Shown: in pieces, positions 19,062 through 29,029 of the stretch | Position numbering within the stretch: position 1 is the first letter of the stretch | How the letters are laid out: each line of letters starts with the position of its first letter | Origin: Farysia itapuensis | Lineage: Eukaryota > Basidiomycota > Ustilaginomycetes > Ustilaginales > Ustilaginaceae | Length of the DNA: 64,000 bases | Assembly (NCBI GenBank): GCA_023212645.1 | Contig: JALBYC010000007.1 | Coordinates: 62,001-126,000, forward strand | Direction of reading: 5' to 3' | The notes under the pieces: model-generated | Databases searched by the model: none | Told to the model about the DNA's origin: nothing | Seen by the model: only the letters and a program-made list of their open reading frames with translations | Position numbers and translations under genes: made by a program

Positions 19062-19175
19062 TCCACTCCACTGCAGTCACGCAACAAAGGCCACGCTTCT
19101 TTCCTTGCCTCCAGTTTGCATTCCTATGCGTGAGGTGTGTCCTCTACTTCGCATTCCTACCGTATAAGGTGTTTT

Positions 19176-20030
19176 TCATTCCCATAGACCGCCGTCGGCG
19201 GCAGATCCTGTTTTGACACCTCCCTTTTCGCGCTTTCCTTTGAACTTGCCACCTTTGGCGCCGGACTTGTAGTAGTCGCGCATCTCCTGCTTTGTGTAGC
19301 CGGCCTCCTCTTCTTCCTTCCACTGCTGCATGCGGATCTGCTGGGCGGTCTGGATGCCTGCGTCTTGAAGTCGTTGGCTGCGCGAAGGGGTGACGTTCCC
19401 CGAGTTGGGTAGGGATTCAGCACGTGCGGCGTCCTTCTGTTCGATGCGCTTCTGTTTGCCGTACTGCGTTTTCCAGTCTGTCTTGCTTTCTCGCCGGGTC
19501 CATTTGGCGCCACCACTTCCCCAAGCTGGGATGGTGGGCAGATTCGAGTCGAGCGAGACGGTAGAGTAGGCATGCTGGTAGTGACGGTACCAGCAGTAGT
19601 TGAGTGTAGCCGACCGACGCCATCGCTTGCACACGGCCGAGCACGAGAGCAGCGAATCTACCGAGAGTTGGAGGAAGATATGCTGGGCGATTTCCGAGGT
19701 GAGCGAGCGGAGGGGGTCGGTTCGACTGCGCGTCCTGCGCGAAGGTCTAGCTTTGAGTGCGGGACGTTTGGCTGCGATCGAGGAGGCAACGTCACTGTCC
19801 TGGTCGGTAGTATCTGTCTCGACTGCCAGTCGCGATGGTCCTGGCGATCCTACGGGCGACGACGGTCGTTCTACGGGTGTACCAATAGCAGTAGCAGGTA
19901 CCGACCGCACCTGCACTACTTCATCATCGCTGTCCACCTGCTCCCAATCGTTGAGACTCTCTGTCCCAGAGTCGGCCAAACTAGCGTTGGCCAGACGGGA
20001 ACTCAAGACACTTTGAAGCAGATTCGACAT
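19176..20030 (-). CDS. F-box protein, probable SCF adaptor
   Basis: The predicted protein has 284 residues. An acidic Ser-rich N-terminus (MSNLLQSVLSSRL ... DWEQVDSDDE) precedes an F-box at about residues 100-145 (LTSEIAQHIFLQLSVDSL, then CSAVCKRWRRSA). After it come a Trp/Lys-rich segment (WTRRESKTDWKTQYGKQKR) and a Gly/Lys-rich basic tail. The F-box would bind Skp1 in an SCF ubiquitin ligase. There are no WD40, LRR or Kelch repeats, so the substrate is unknown. I chose the ATG at 20030; an extended in-frame start at 20150 would overlap the divergent gene's start codon. It shares a 119-bp promoter with that gene. Confidence 0.8.
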   Translation of the reverse strand: MSNLLQSVLSSRLANASLADSGTESLNDWEQVDSDDEVVQVRSVPATAIGTPVERPSSPVGSPGPSRLAVETDTTDQDSDVASSIAAKRPALKARPSRRTRSRTDPLRSLTSEIAQHIFLQLSVDSLLSCSAVCKRWRRSATLNYCWYRHYQHAYSTVSLDSNLPTIPAWGSGGAKWTRRESKTDWKTQYGKQKRIEQKDAARAESLPNSGNVTPSRSQRLQDAGIQTAQQIRMQQWKEEEEAGYTKQEMRDYYKSGAKGGKFKGKREKGGVKTGSAADGGLWE

Positions 20031-20149
20031 GGTGGGTGAAGTGCAACAAGCGATTGCAAGCGACTCAGCCTGAACTTGTCCTCTCCTCCACCTGCTCTGC
20101 ACACAAAGCAGACCCTGGCCACTCCCTCCCCCACCCCCATCTTGCATCA

Positions 20150-21058
20150 ATGCCGGCTCGGGTGGAGCTGCACAAGCTCAACGGGGACACAAGCTGGCTC
20201 ATCCGCTTACCCCTACCCGATGGGACTCGACACTATAACTTGTTGATTGATCCATGGCTTGACCCTACGCCGCAGATTGATGGTTCCGTGTATTTCTCCA
20301 AACAGACCAGGGTCGAGAAGGCGGCTTTTGCGTCGATCGCTGATGTCGACAGCTGGCTGAGCGCGCAGCCGTCTGGGGATGGCGTGGATGCGATCCTGCT
20401 GAGCCATCCATTCACGGATCATTTGCATCCAGAGACGATCCGTGATATGCCGTCGAGAGCGGTGCTGCAGCGCGTACTGGTGCTGACCACCGCCGACGCT
20501 TTGGCCGTACTCAAGCTGCTCGACCTGCACCTGGAGCCAGCCAACGTCGTCAATCTCTCATCACGCAGCTGCCAGCAAGACGGATGTACGGCGCTGCCCA
20601 GCGGCATCACTATCGCACACATGCTCGCCAAAGACTGGTCGTTGTCCCCAGCATGGAGCTCCCTACATTCCGGCATCATGATCGCCACCGAGTCCACGCA
20701 GATTCTCTACTCGCCACACGGCATCACACCCACCTCTCTCGCTCCCCACCTCACAGCACACAGCCAGGACAAGTCGGTGAAACGCGTGCTGATCCACAGT
20801 TTTGACAGACAAACACTGCCCCTCATCGGCATAGTCGCTTGCGGCTTTCCCAACATCCAACACCTCGCACCGGTCTACAAGCCCCACCTCATACTAGCAA
20901 CTCACGACGAGGCCAAAAAAGGCGAAGGCATCGTCGGGAAATTTCTCTCCCGGAGCATCTTCCCACCAACCCACGTGCGGGAGCAACTGCGCAACGCCTA
21001 TCCAGACCTCTCCATCGATGTACAATCGCCCAGTCCGGGGGAAACCATCTTTGTATGA
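20150..21058 (+). CDS. Metallo-beta-lactamase-fold protein
   Basis: The predicted protein has 302 residues. The core reads LLIDPWLDP near residue 28, then ILLSHPFTDHLHPETI near 83-98 (the HxxxDH part of the MBL metal site, first His retained), IMIATESTQILYSPHG near 180, and LILATHDEAKKGEG near 250, a late histidine motif. Fungi have many such UlaG/ribonuclease-Z-like hydrolases of unknown substrate. I can assign the fold but not the reaction. The start MPARVELHKLNGDTSWL at 20150 fits the family N-terminus. Divergent from the F-box gene, convergent with ARPC2 (73 bp). Confidence 0.78.
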   Translation: MPARVELHKLNGDTSWLIRLPLPDGTRHYNLLIDPWLDPTPQIDGSVYFSKQTRVEKAAFASIADVDSWLSAQPSGDGVDAILLSHPFTDHLHPETIRDMPSRAVLQRVLVLTTADALAVLKLLDLHLEPANVVNLSSRSCQQDGCTALPSGITIAHMLAKDWSLSPAWSSLHSGIMIATESTQILYSPHGITPTSLAPHLTAHSQDKSVKRVLIHSFDRQTLPLIGIVACGFPNIQHLAPVYKPHLILATHDEAKKGEGIVGKFLSRSIFPPTHVREQLRNAYPDLSIDVQSPSPGETIFV

Positions 21059-21131
21059 TGCGTGTAGCAATCTCGTTCGATAATTACCCGGTGTGTGTGT
21101 AGGTGTCTAGTCGGTGGCGGCGTGTGCAGCG

Positions 21132-22198
21132 CTATGCTCGTCGGAAGGTGCGCCCACTGGCTGTTTTGCGCTCCTTTTCCGCCAGTTCTGGCTTAGCACG
21201 GTTGAGGACCTTGAGCAATTCGGCGACACGGTGTCGCATTCGACTGTGCATGTACGCTTTTGAGCACTTGATGTGATAATGCAGGTAGTCTCGGAACAGC
21301 TGGATGCGTGAGATGGTACCAGCCGTGATGTCGGCAGTAGCAAAGTGTCTCGGGAACAGAACTGCGATGAGAGAAGAAAGTCAGTGCATGAAGCAAGCGT
21401 TGCTACGACAGGTTCGCAGACTTACCAAAGGTCACATAGCCGACATCCTCGCCGCGGTTGAGACCCTGTACGCTGCGGATTTCCAGCGGTGGATCACGGT
21501 TCGAGTACAAGACCTGTGGTGCGTTCTGAATGGATGGCTGCCTTCGAGCATCGACGAATTCTTGCAAAAACACCTTGCCAAAGATCTTATCGGTCTCCTC
21601 TTTGAAGACGGTGCTAAAGACGACGGTGACACGATCTGCCGATGGGATCACGTAGATGGCTTCGTCATCGCGGTAGTTGATCGGCATGATCTGGGATGAT
21701 GTGGATGTCGCAGTTGCACCAGCAGCGTCTGCCTCGCTTTCCAGCTGCTTTTGCAATGTGAATGCTCGTTCAAAGGGGGCAGCCATGGCATTGCGCTTGA
21801 GCAAGGAAACGCTATGGATCAGAGCTGTACGCTCCGGCCCTGCAGCTGGCACTTTGGCATAGTCGAATTCTAGCGTGACGCTGTACTCTGGCTCCACCGA
21901 CGAGCGGATCCAGGATCCGTATTCGCGCTGCAATACATCCATAGCCCCAGTCTGCACCAGCTGTGACCAGCACTTGATATCCATGGATAGCGTCAATGGC
22001 CCTGCCTTGGATGGCGACTCTAGGTGGTATGCAACACCATCGAAATCTGTAAAAGTCTGGTCCACCGATGAAGGTCTGGCGAAATGTGGATGGTGAGCCT
22101 TTCAGTTGCGCTTCTGTCAGATAAGGCTGGACTCACTTTTCAAACTTCTCGGTCAGTACATCGTGAATGATGACGTTCTCGTCTCCCAGCAAGATCAT
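21132..22198 (-). CDS. ARC35: ARPC2/Arc35, Arp2/3 complex 34-kDa subunit (three exons)
   Basis: Join of 22198-22137, 22075-21426 and 21361-21132; 313 residues. Exon 1 encodes [20 protein letters not shown], matching the ARPC2 N-terminus (human MILLEVNN...LALKFE). Intron 1 (61 bp) is GTGAGT...CGCCAG in phase 2. Exon 2 holds [38 protein letters not shown] and [15 protein letters not shown]. Intron 2 (64 bp) is GTAAGT...ATCGCAG in phase 1 and restores GYVTFVLFPRHF. Exon 3 encodes [20 protein letters not shown] and ends [11 protein letters not shown]. The protein is a core scaffold subunit of Arp2/3, which nucleates branched actin for endocytic patches. Both splice choices are supported by continuity with human ARPC2 as I know it. 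Confidence 0.95.
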
Positions 22199-22393
22199 CG
22201 TGGGGCGTGGGCTGGACGAAGAGAGAGAGAGAGAGAGAGAGACGGAGGTGATGGTGGTTTGTGGAGAGAGGGTCAACCGCGATTCGGCGTCTGTGCGCTA
22301 GAAGTCAGCATTTTCTCGCCCGATAAAATCTCACAGTGTTACACCAAGGTATCTAAGTATACACGATATTTGCATCACTATAGTAACAAGCAG
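22199..22393. promoter_or_regulatory. ARPC2 promoter with GA microsatellite
   Basis: 195 bp between the ARPC2 start (minus) and the stop of the next minus-strand gene. It contains an uninterrupted (GA)11 tract at 22221-22242, which reads as a CT-rich tract on the ARPC2 sense strand just upstream of its ATG. Confidence 0.6.
22221..22242. repeat. (GA)11 microsatellite
   Basis: Eleven consecutive GA units, seen directly. Likely polymorphic between strains. Confidence 0.98.
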
Positions 22394-23161
22394 CTAGTCA
22401 AAGTCTACATCGTCGTCGTCAGCCTGATCAAGGTCTTCAATGTCAGCGTCGAGGTCAACGGCGTCTTCTTCCTGTTGGATCGCTGCCTGTCTTGCTGCTT
22501 GGTTGCGTGCGGCGGTTGCGGCAGCAGCGGCTCGGTTGGCTTCCGCTTCTGCATCTCTGGCTCTTCTTTGTGCTTCGATTGCGTGAGCTTGTTGGGCTTC
22601 AGCCTGTGCATGGCCTGTATGCCCACCGAGAAAAGGGCCAGGCCCACCTTCGGAGTCTGACATGGCGTCGTCTTGACCTACGCCATCAGCAGCGGAAGCG
22701 TCGATGGTGTGCACGCGTCGAACATCGTCGTCTTCGTTTGACAGTTCTTCTTCTCGCATCGTTCTCCTGCGTCCGATCTGTACAATGTAGCGCTCGCCGA
22801 AACGAATGGCATGGTGCTTTCCCACTTCGATGGACTCTTCAAGATCGCTGAGCTGGTCTGCTTCGGCAGAACTGCCCAGAGGTGGATAGCCTTTGAGACA
22901 GCGCAGCATCCGTGCCTGCTCTGCACATTTCGATCGAGCCGGTAGATGATCACCACGCGTCGACTGACGTACCAAGCGTCTTCGAAGAGTGGCTTGTCGT
23001 GCAGCAGAGAGTTGAACGTTGGGATTCCCTCCCGCTGCCTGCATCGCGTCTGACCCATTCGGAGCACCTGATGGCTCCGGGGATGCAGACCGTGACCCGG
23101 CCCTCGTCGAAGGATGCGCTGCATGAGCCCATAGCGTATTGATGGCCGGCAGATACGACAT
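22394..23161 (-). CDS. APC15-like protein (putative anaphase-promoting complex subunit)
   Basis: The predicted protein has 255 residues, from MSYLPAINTLWAHAAHP to a very acidic end (DIEDLDQADDDDVDFD). The N-terminus resembles the APC15 pattern (M-S-x-L-P, then T-L-W). Around residues 110-145, ESIEVGKHHAIRFGERYI and IGRRRTMREEE recall the fungal Apc15 motif with a conserved I-R-x-F-G followed by R-T and E-E-E. The region 190-230 is an Ala/Gln/Arg coiled-coil-like stretch. APC15 helps release the mitotic checkpoint complex from APC/C. The match is from short motifs only, and an unrelated acidic nuclear protein is possible. I chose the ATG at 23161; an upstream ATG at about 23191 runs into a stop after three codons. 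Confidence 0.5.
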   Translation of the reverse strand: MSYLPAINTLWAHAAHPSTRAGSRSASPEPSGAPNGSDAMQAAGGNPNVQLSAARQATLRRRLVRQSTRGDHLPARSKCAEQARMLRCLKGYPPLGSSAEADQLSDLEESIEVGKHHAIRFGERYIVQIGRRRTMREEELSNEDDDVRRVHTIDASAADGVGQDDAMSDSEGGPGPFLGGHTGHAQAEAQQAHAIEAQRRARDAEAEANRAAAAATAARNQAARQAAIQQEEDAVDLDADIEDLDQADDDDVDFD

Positions 23162-23656
23162 CGAGGCGACACTCTCGTTCACACGAGCATGGCTGCTGTG
23201 GCCTGTGGGTGGAGAGCAGCATCTGTCAAATCATAAGATCGCCAAGATCGCACGCCCGATGGGAACACCCTGAGTCTAACACATTTGCGGTCGGAAGTTG
23301 AGTTAAAATTCTGGCTCGGCTTTTGAGATTTGGGATTGGCCAGCGCCTCGCCGAGCTGCAGCCGGACCGTATGCAGGGACTCGCATTGTGACTGTGAGTG
23401 GAGGAGCGCGTAGAACACGAGCAGAGATGCAGCCATCGAACCAACTCCGAATGCATGCCAGCCAGCCAACACGCATCGCGTTCGCGTTCGCCCCCATCGC
23501 AACGCCCAGCAACTTTCGACATGTGTCAGCCTACCCAACCGAAGTTGATGCCTCTTTCTCTCTCCTTCTGCATTCCCGAGCCAGGTGCTCCATCCCTATA
23601 AGCAACACCGACCAGCTTCCGCTCTCTATCGTCCCCTTACCTCTCTTCTCCTAACG
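23162..23656. promoter_or_regulatory. Divergent promoter region
   Basis: 495 bp between two divergent start codons. The plus-side leader is pyrimidine-rich (TCTTTCTCTCTCCTTCTGC near 23560) with CCCTATAAG around 23594-23602, a weak TATA-like element. I see no open frame with coding character and no repeat. Confidence 0.4.
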
Positions 23657-25483
23657 ATGTTCGCTCCTTCAGGCTCCAGCTACACCAACTCTGGACTCGA
23701 AAGTAGCTATCCGCTCCTGTCGGTCGAAAAGGGCGGTGCGCTTCTGTCGCCCTATGCTCCTCCTCAAGGCCTCGCCAGTCCGCTAGTGCCGAGCGAGTCA
23801 GGATCTGCACCTCTCTCGGCTTCTCTTCAGTCTGGGTTGGACAGGCTCGACCTCAGCTCTACCTCCAGCGACCAGCTCGCGGCTGCCAGCATACCATGCC
23901 CTATCTTGCCCACCGGCTTCTCCATGTGGACGCAGACTGCAAGCGGCAGCACAAAGCATATCTTTGCTGACCTGTCTAGCAATGTGGCAAACGCCTTGGC
24001 TCGCAATCAGCCAGCTTTGCCGCAAAAGTCGCTCGAGTCGCTACGTGACAGTCAAACGCGCTTCCCGCAGCTGGCTTCTATGCACCGGCGTATGCCCTGT
24101 CAGTTCTTGCACGCTCAGGTCCCCCTCTCCTTGCCCCGAGGCGAAAATGAATGGTCGTCGAGTGACGAGTTCACATCTCAGCTTTTCCTGACTTCCGCGC
24201 AGGATCTCCAGCTGGCTGCCGTCACCACCCTTTACCTCGAAGGCAAACGCGTCTCGTGTGTGGTCGAGCCGGTTACAAAGCTATCCTCTCGCAACAGTGT
24301 CGAAAGCGTGACTCGCAATACTGCGGTCAATGCGCGTCCATGCACGCCCACAGGTGCTGCGGACCCGCGCAGAGTAAGCAACGGGAGCAGCTTGTCCTTC
24401 AGCCCTGTCTCAAGTTCGTCGCACGGACTCGGATCTCCCCGAACTCCTCCGGAAGCCAACAACAATACCAACGTCGCGGCCAGCAGCACAAGCTTGCAGC
24501 ACCCTTGGACCTATCGGGCACCCCTCAAGTCTGCGTTTCTTGCCGAATTTCTGCGCCGTGACCGTCCGAGCGACGATACTACCGCTGTCGACGAGTCAAC
24601 CTCTGCTAGTTCAGTAGCACAGCGTCGACTCCTGGCCGCCGCAACGTCAAAGTTGACGATAGTGCAAGAATTCGTCGTTCCCAACCCATCGTTCGAAAGC
24701 AAGGACACGTCGTTCACACTGTCCAACGAGGCCGGGAATCTCCCAAGTCTCGGTAGCACCGTGGGGGACGTTGTGCTGGTCATTGCTTGGGACTTTGACT
24801 GCGACGAGACGCTCGTCGGCAGACCTGGAACGCCGACCTTTTCTTTACTCATGGCGCCCAATGGCGCTTCGCCGATGAGGCTCACTACACCTCTCCCCTC
24901 GCCGCTGCTCAAATTCGACGACAAGTTGGCCGATCACATCGCCGTGGATCCGACAGTTCAGGCCCCGACGTTGCTACGAAAGCGTGGCATGTCGTTGAAC
25001 AAGGCCAACCTGATGCTCAACATTCCCCCGCCCTCGATGTACTTGAACGCCCAGGGTGCTCCCAACAGCGCTTTGCTCGGTGGCGGTCAGGCACAGCTGA
25101 CACCACTTCATAGTCCCAGTCCTATGGCCTGGGGCACAATGCATCAACGCGCCATGCGAACACCTCTGACCCCTCTCCCTCAGCAGGGCGAGAACACGCT
25201 GTGCCAGCCACCGCCTCTCAACTCGGGCGACGAGGCCCGTCTGCAAAAGGAGCGTCTCGAGCGACTCTGGGCTTCCAAAGCAGATGGCACCGTCGGACCA
25301 CTCCACTCGCCGCTGGAAATGACGTTTGGAGCCAATGCCACTTGCATGCCCACCGCTGCTTCCACCAGCATGGCTGCCGCCGCCGCCAATGGTCGAGCCA
25401 GTCCCAACCCTCTCGGCCTCATCGTCCCCACTGCTTCTGGCTTTGGCGTGGACGGAAGCCTCCTCTCCCCCGCCCATTTCTAA
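23657..25483 (+). CDS. Protein resembling the TEA-factor C-terminal domain, no TEA DNA-binding domain
   Basis: The predicted protein has 608 residues. A Ser-rich N-terminus is followed near residues 135-160 by FPQLASMHRRMPCQFLHAQV and PLSLPRGENEW. Then come LFLTSAQDLQLAAVTTLYLE and GKRVSCVVEPVTKL (about 175-210), and later KLTIVQEFVVPNPSFESKD and VVLVIAWDFDCDETL (about 330-385). This order of blocks (C-x-F-L, L-T-S, T-T-x-Y/GK-V, VQEF, V-x-A-x-DF) reminds me of the YAP-binding-like C-terminal domain of TEA/ATTS factors. The N-terminal three-helix TEA domain is absent from this frame, and I did not find it upstream. The remainder is Ser/Thr/Pro-rich. It could be a cofactor or an unrelated regulator. 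The start at 23657 follows a short pyrimidine-rich leader. Confidence 0.6.
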   Translation: MFAPSGSSYTNSGLESSYPLLSVEKGGALLSPYAPPQGLASPLVPSESGSAPLSASLQSGLDRLDLSSTSSDQLAAASIPCPILPTGFSMWTQTASGSTKHIFADLSSNVANALARNQPALPQKSLESLRDSQTRFPQLASMHRRMPCQFLHAQVPLSLPRGENEWSSSDEFTSQLFLTSAQDLQLAAVTTLYLEGKRVSCVVEPVTKLSSRNSVESVTRNTAVNARPCTPTGAADPRRVSNGSSLSFSPVSSSSHGLGSPRTPPEANNNTNVAASSTSLQHPWTYRAPLKSAFLAEFLRRDRPSDDTTAVDESTSASSVAQRRLLAAATSKLTIVQEFVVPNPSFESKDTSFTLSNEAGNLPSLGSTVGDVVLVIAWDFDCDETLVGRPGTPTFSLLMAPNGASPMRLTTPLPSPLLKFDDKLADHIAVDPTVQAPTLLRKRGMSLNKANLMLNIPPPSMYLNAQGAPNSALLGGGQAQLTPLHSPSPMAWGTMHQRAMRTPLTPLPQQGENTLCQPPPLNSGDEARLQKERLERLWASKADGTVGPLHSPLEMTFGANATCMPTAASTSMAAAAANGRASPNPLGLIVPTASGFGVDGSLLSPAHF

Positions 25484-25824
25484 ACGCAACAGCGCGGAAC
25501 ACACTGTATTTCTAGCACGTCCCAAATCTCCCCCAGTCACAAACTCGCATTCGCAGTAGTCATTGCAAATCGTCAGTCACCTCTTGCTGATTGTGCGCGC
25601 GGTGGTTGTGACGCGTGTTTTTTGTGAGGATTTAATTTTGAATATTCGTATGAGCCAAGCGTTGTTGACCACGACTGAGCTCTCCCTATACACACAGTAC
25701 ACCTACTCCTTACCACGCGCAGCTCCATGTCTGCTCGCAGCAGGGTACGCTAGAAGATCCCAGAGCAACACAGTCACACATTTCAGCGTCTGGCTCGACT
25801 TTCCCCTTTCTCCCAACCTTAGCC
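25484..25824. other. Intergenic, MGM1 promoter and leader
   Basis: 341 bp between two plus-strand genes. It holds a T-rich stretch (25617-25640) and a short upstream reading frame at 25727-25753. No other gene is visible. Confidence 0.5.
25727..25753 (+). promoter_or_regulatory. Candidate upstream ORF in the MGM1 leader
   Basis: An ATG at 25727 opens an eight-codon frame (MSARSRVR) ending in TAG, 71 bp before the MGM1 start codon. If the transcript starts upstream of it, this uORF could lower MGM1 translation. The transcription start is not visible. Confidence 0.35.
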
Positions 25825-28734
25825 ATGGCGCTTTTGCAACATGCCGCACGTAGTACCACCAGACATGCCTCCGTCCGCCCGTACATTCCACAACATGCGA
25901 TGCTTGTCCGTCGACCTTTCTCGCAAGTATCGCAGCGTCGCCCGAGTGCGATGAAGCTGTCGCTGCAGGGGAGTCGTACGATGCATGTCCGTGCTCTGTC
26001 GTTTAACTCGGTGCCCAAAGCTGTGTTCCGAGCAGCGCGGCTGCCGGCGTACGGCGTCGCTGCGGGAGGCGGCGCCCTGGCGTATGCCAACTACAAGGTG
26101 GACGAGTTGAAAGATATGATGGGTCGCACGTTTGACCGCGTGTCCAGCAGCGCCAAGGGCGCATTCGACAATGTTGCCACCTTCGGCGCTGATGCTATGG
26201 ACAACGCGCGCGATTCATGGGACGCCCTCTCCGAACGACTCGACAGCATCGAGCTGCCCAAACTCCAGACACCTGGTTTCCTCACAAACTTGTTCGGCCG
26301 ATTCAGTGACGAGACGACTGACTCGACCGGTAGTGGCTCTACTGAGAGTGGTAGCAGCGGCTCGCCTAATCCTCAGGGCCCCATTTCCGCAGCAGGTGTC
26401 GCCATCGCCGCAACGTCCCTCTTTGACGATGACAACGCCGAGGAGCCGCAGGAAGGTGACTCGAGAGGCAGCACGCAGGAACTCATGCTTCTCACTCGAA
26501 AACTCATCGAAGTGCGAAACATTCTCAAGGATATCGACCATGAGTCGGATCAGCTCACGCTGCCCTCGATTGTCGTCATCGGCTCGCAGAGCAGCGGCAA
26601 GAGCAGCGTGCTGGAAGCCATTGTCGGACACGAGTTCTTGCCCAAGGGCAACAACATGGTTACACGCCGACCCATTGAGCTGACTCTCATCCACACGCCC
26701 ATCGTCCCCGGCCGCTCGTCCAAAGACACCGTGGTCGAGTACGCAGAGTTCCCCGGTCTCGGACTTGGCAAAGTGACTGACTTCTCGCATGTCCAGAAGA
26801 CCCTCTACGATCTCAACATGGCCGTCCCCGCGGCAGAGTGTGTCAGCGACGAGCCAATCGAGCTGCGCATCCACAGCCCGCACGTTCCCGACCTCACCCT
26901 CATCGACCTCCCAGGCTACGTACAAATCGCCAGCATGGACCAGCCCGAAGAACTGCGCGAAAAAATCCAGAAACTATGCCACAAGTACATCCAGGAGCCC
27001 AACATCATCCTGGCCGTGTGTGCGGCGGATGTCGATCTGGCCAACTCGCCTGCACTCAGAGCTTCCCGCACTGTCGACCCACTTGGACTGCGCACTATTG
27101 GGGTTGTCACCAAGATGGACCTCGTCCCGCCCGAAGTAGGCGCAGCGATACTGTCCAATAACAAGTACCCCCTCTCGCTCGGCTACGTTGGCGTTGTGTG
27201 CAAGAACAACCTTGGATTCTTCCAGGATGGCCAGGGCCACGATAAGCAGGGTCAGGGTCGGATGACGAGTCTCGTCATGAAGCAGGAGTCGGACTACTTT
27301 ACCGCCAACAAGGAGCATTTCCGCCCTCCTGCACGTGGGCGCAATGCCGGCGTCCAACCCATGGTAGGCACAGACACCCTCCGACGTCGTCTCATGTCGG
27401 TGCTCGAAGAAAGTATGGGCTCATCCCTGCACGGTATTGCCAACGCGGTCCAGGTCGAGCTTGAGGAAGCTTCGTACCAGTTTAAAGTGCAGTACAATGA
27501 CCGCTCCATCACTGCCGAGTCTTACGTAGCCGAGAGAATGGACGCGCTCAAGCTGCGCTTTAAAGAGTTTGCGTCCAACTTTGGCAAGCCCGAGGTGCGA
27601 GCGCTACTCAAGCATGCGCTGGACGAAAAGGTGATGGACATCCTGGCGCAAGTCTACTGGTCCGACGCAAGGACGCCCGAACTGTCACAACTGGCCGAGT
27701 CGCGCAAAGTGACGCCGGACGACGTGGATCGATACTGGCAGTACAAGCTGGACGCCTCCTCCTCTGCGCTTACCAAGAGTGGAATCGGCCGCCTGAGCAC
27801 CCAGCTCGTGGTGGACAGCATCCGTACCCAAATTGCCCACTTGGCGCAGTCAGAGCCGTTCAACCACCATCCTGAAGCGGCAGAGCGTATCATTGCCTTC
27901 AGCACAGCGATCCTGCGAGAAAGATTCGGGCTCACCGCAGACCAGGTAGAGAACTGCGTCAAGCCGTACAAGTATGAAGTCGAGGTGGAGCCTGCGGAGT
28001 GGGAAGCAGGTCGGAACCGGTCGCTGACGTTGGTGGAGCGGGAACTGGGAATGTGCGACCAGGCGTTTAATGGGATCAAGAAGCTGCTAGGTGGACGTCG
28101 GCTTAAGGGCGCTATGGAGTACGTAGCGCACCTTGAGGAGCGTGATCGCAAACGGGCGCTTGCCCGTCTTCGCGCACGCGAGTCAGCCAACGCTACGGCC
28201 AATGCCGGGTCCGATAATCCAACCGACCGCAAAGCACTGCTCGAAGAAGACGACAGTAACGACCCCACACGACCAGACTACAACTCGGCACTGCTGATCA
28301 AAGCCCGCGAGGCAATCTTCTTGTCAGAACGATCCAAAATGCTCCGCACACGTCTCGCCAGCCTCCGCTCACGTCGCTGCAAACAAGGCCCAGAAAGCAA
28401 GACTTTCTGCCCGGAAACTTTCCTCAACATTGTCGCAGACAAACTCACCTACACTGCCGTCATGTTTATCAACATCGAACTGCTCTCCGAATTCTTCTAC
28501 CAATTCCCCCGTGAAATTGATAGCAAGTTGGTCTACGACTTGGATAAGACCGAACTGTCCCGCTTCGCTCGCGAAAATCCAGCGGTGAAGAAACATCTCG
28601 ACCTCCAGGATCGCAAGGAAAAACTCGAGGTCGTCATGGAAAAGCTCTCGGACCTCGTCAAAATCTACCAGGAGAAACACTCCAGTGCCAAATCGTCGTC
28701 GTCCGGTTCAGGTTCGCGTTGGTCCTTTTTCTAA
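25825..28734 (+). CDS. MGM1: Mgm1/OPA1, mitochondrial inner-membrane dynamin GTPase
   Basis: This 969-residue protein fuses mitochondrial inner membranes and shapes cristae. The N-terminus ([18 protein letters not shown]) is an Arg/Ser-rich targeting peptide. A hydrophobic segment lies at about 70-92 ([18 protein letters not shown]). A second weak one at about 187-200 ([14 protein letters not shown], followed by acidic residues) sits where the rhomboid protease Pcp1 cuts yeast Mgm1. The GTPase domain has GSQSSGKS (253-260), the G2 Thr in [13 protein letters not shown] (361-364) and TKMD (429-432). A long helical middle and effector region ends in a coiled coil ([20 protein letters not shown]). 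A Ser-rich tail closes the protein. Convergent with the zinc transporter gene (295 bp apart). Confidence 0.96.
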   Translation: MALLQHAARSTTRHASVRPYIPQHAMLVRRPFSQVSQRRPSAMKLSLQGSRTMHVRALSFNSVPKAVFRAARLPAYGVAAGGGALAYANYKVDELKDMMGRTFDRVSSSAKGAFDNVATFGADAMDNARDSWDALSERLDSIELPKLQTPGFLTNLFGRFSDETTDSTGSGSTESGSSGSPNPQGPISAAGVAIAATSLFDDDNAEEPQEGDSRGSTQELMLLTRKLIEVRNILKDIDHESDQLTLPSIVVIGSQSSGKSSVLEAIVGHEFLPKGNNMVTRRPIELTLIHTPIVPGRSSKDTVVEYAEFPGLGLGKVTDFSHVQKTLYDLNMAVPAAECVSDEPIELRIHSPHVPDLTLIDLPGYVQIASMDQPEELREKIQKLCHKYIQEPNIILAVCAADVDLANSPALRASRTVDPLGLRTIGVVTKMDLVPPEVGAAILSNNKYPLSLGYVGVVCKNNLGFFQDGQGHDKQGQGRMTSLVMKQESDYFTANKEHFRPPARGRNAGVQPMVGTDTLRRRLMSVLEESMGSSLHGIANAVQVELEEASYQFKVQYNDRSITAESYVAERMDALKLRFKEFASNFGKPEVRALLKHALDEKVMDILAQVYWSDARTPELSQLAESRKVTPDDVDRYWQYKLDASSSALTKSGIGRLSTQLVVDSIRTQIAHLAQSEPFNHHPEAAERIIAFSTAILRERFGLTADQVENCVKPYKYEVEVEPAEWEAGRNRSLTLVERELGMCDQAFNGIKKLLGGRRLKGAMEYVAHLEERDRKRALARLRARESANATANAGSDNPTDRKALLEEDDSNDPTRPDYNSALLIKAREAIFLSERSKMLRTRLASLRSRRCKQGPESKTFCPETFLNIVADKLTYTAVMFINIELLSEFFYQFPREIDSKLVYDLDKTELSRFARENPAVKKHLDLQDRKEKLEVVMEKLSDLVKIYQEKHSSAKSSSSGSGSRWSFF

Positions 28735-29029
28735 ACCGCGTGCGAGCGCGCCCCGCGCGCGTCCTTCACTCACCGCTCTTTCCCTCATGCTCCCTCCGCT
28801 TTCGTGTATTTTGTCGCTTGTTTTGTCCCTCGTTGGAAGATATGTACGATACCCCCCTCTTTCTCTTAACACGTTTTTTTTCGCCTTGCGACGTATGTTT
28901 GTTCCGCCTCAACGTGTGCACAAGGGGAGCAAAAAGCCGAACTTATAAAAAATCATGATTTACAAACCCGGCACTGCGCAGGTTTCCAAACTGAGAAGTG
29001 TTGTATGGACTGTATATGCGGGGGTGGAT

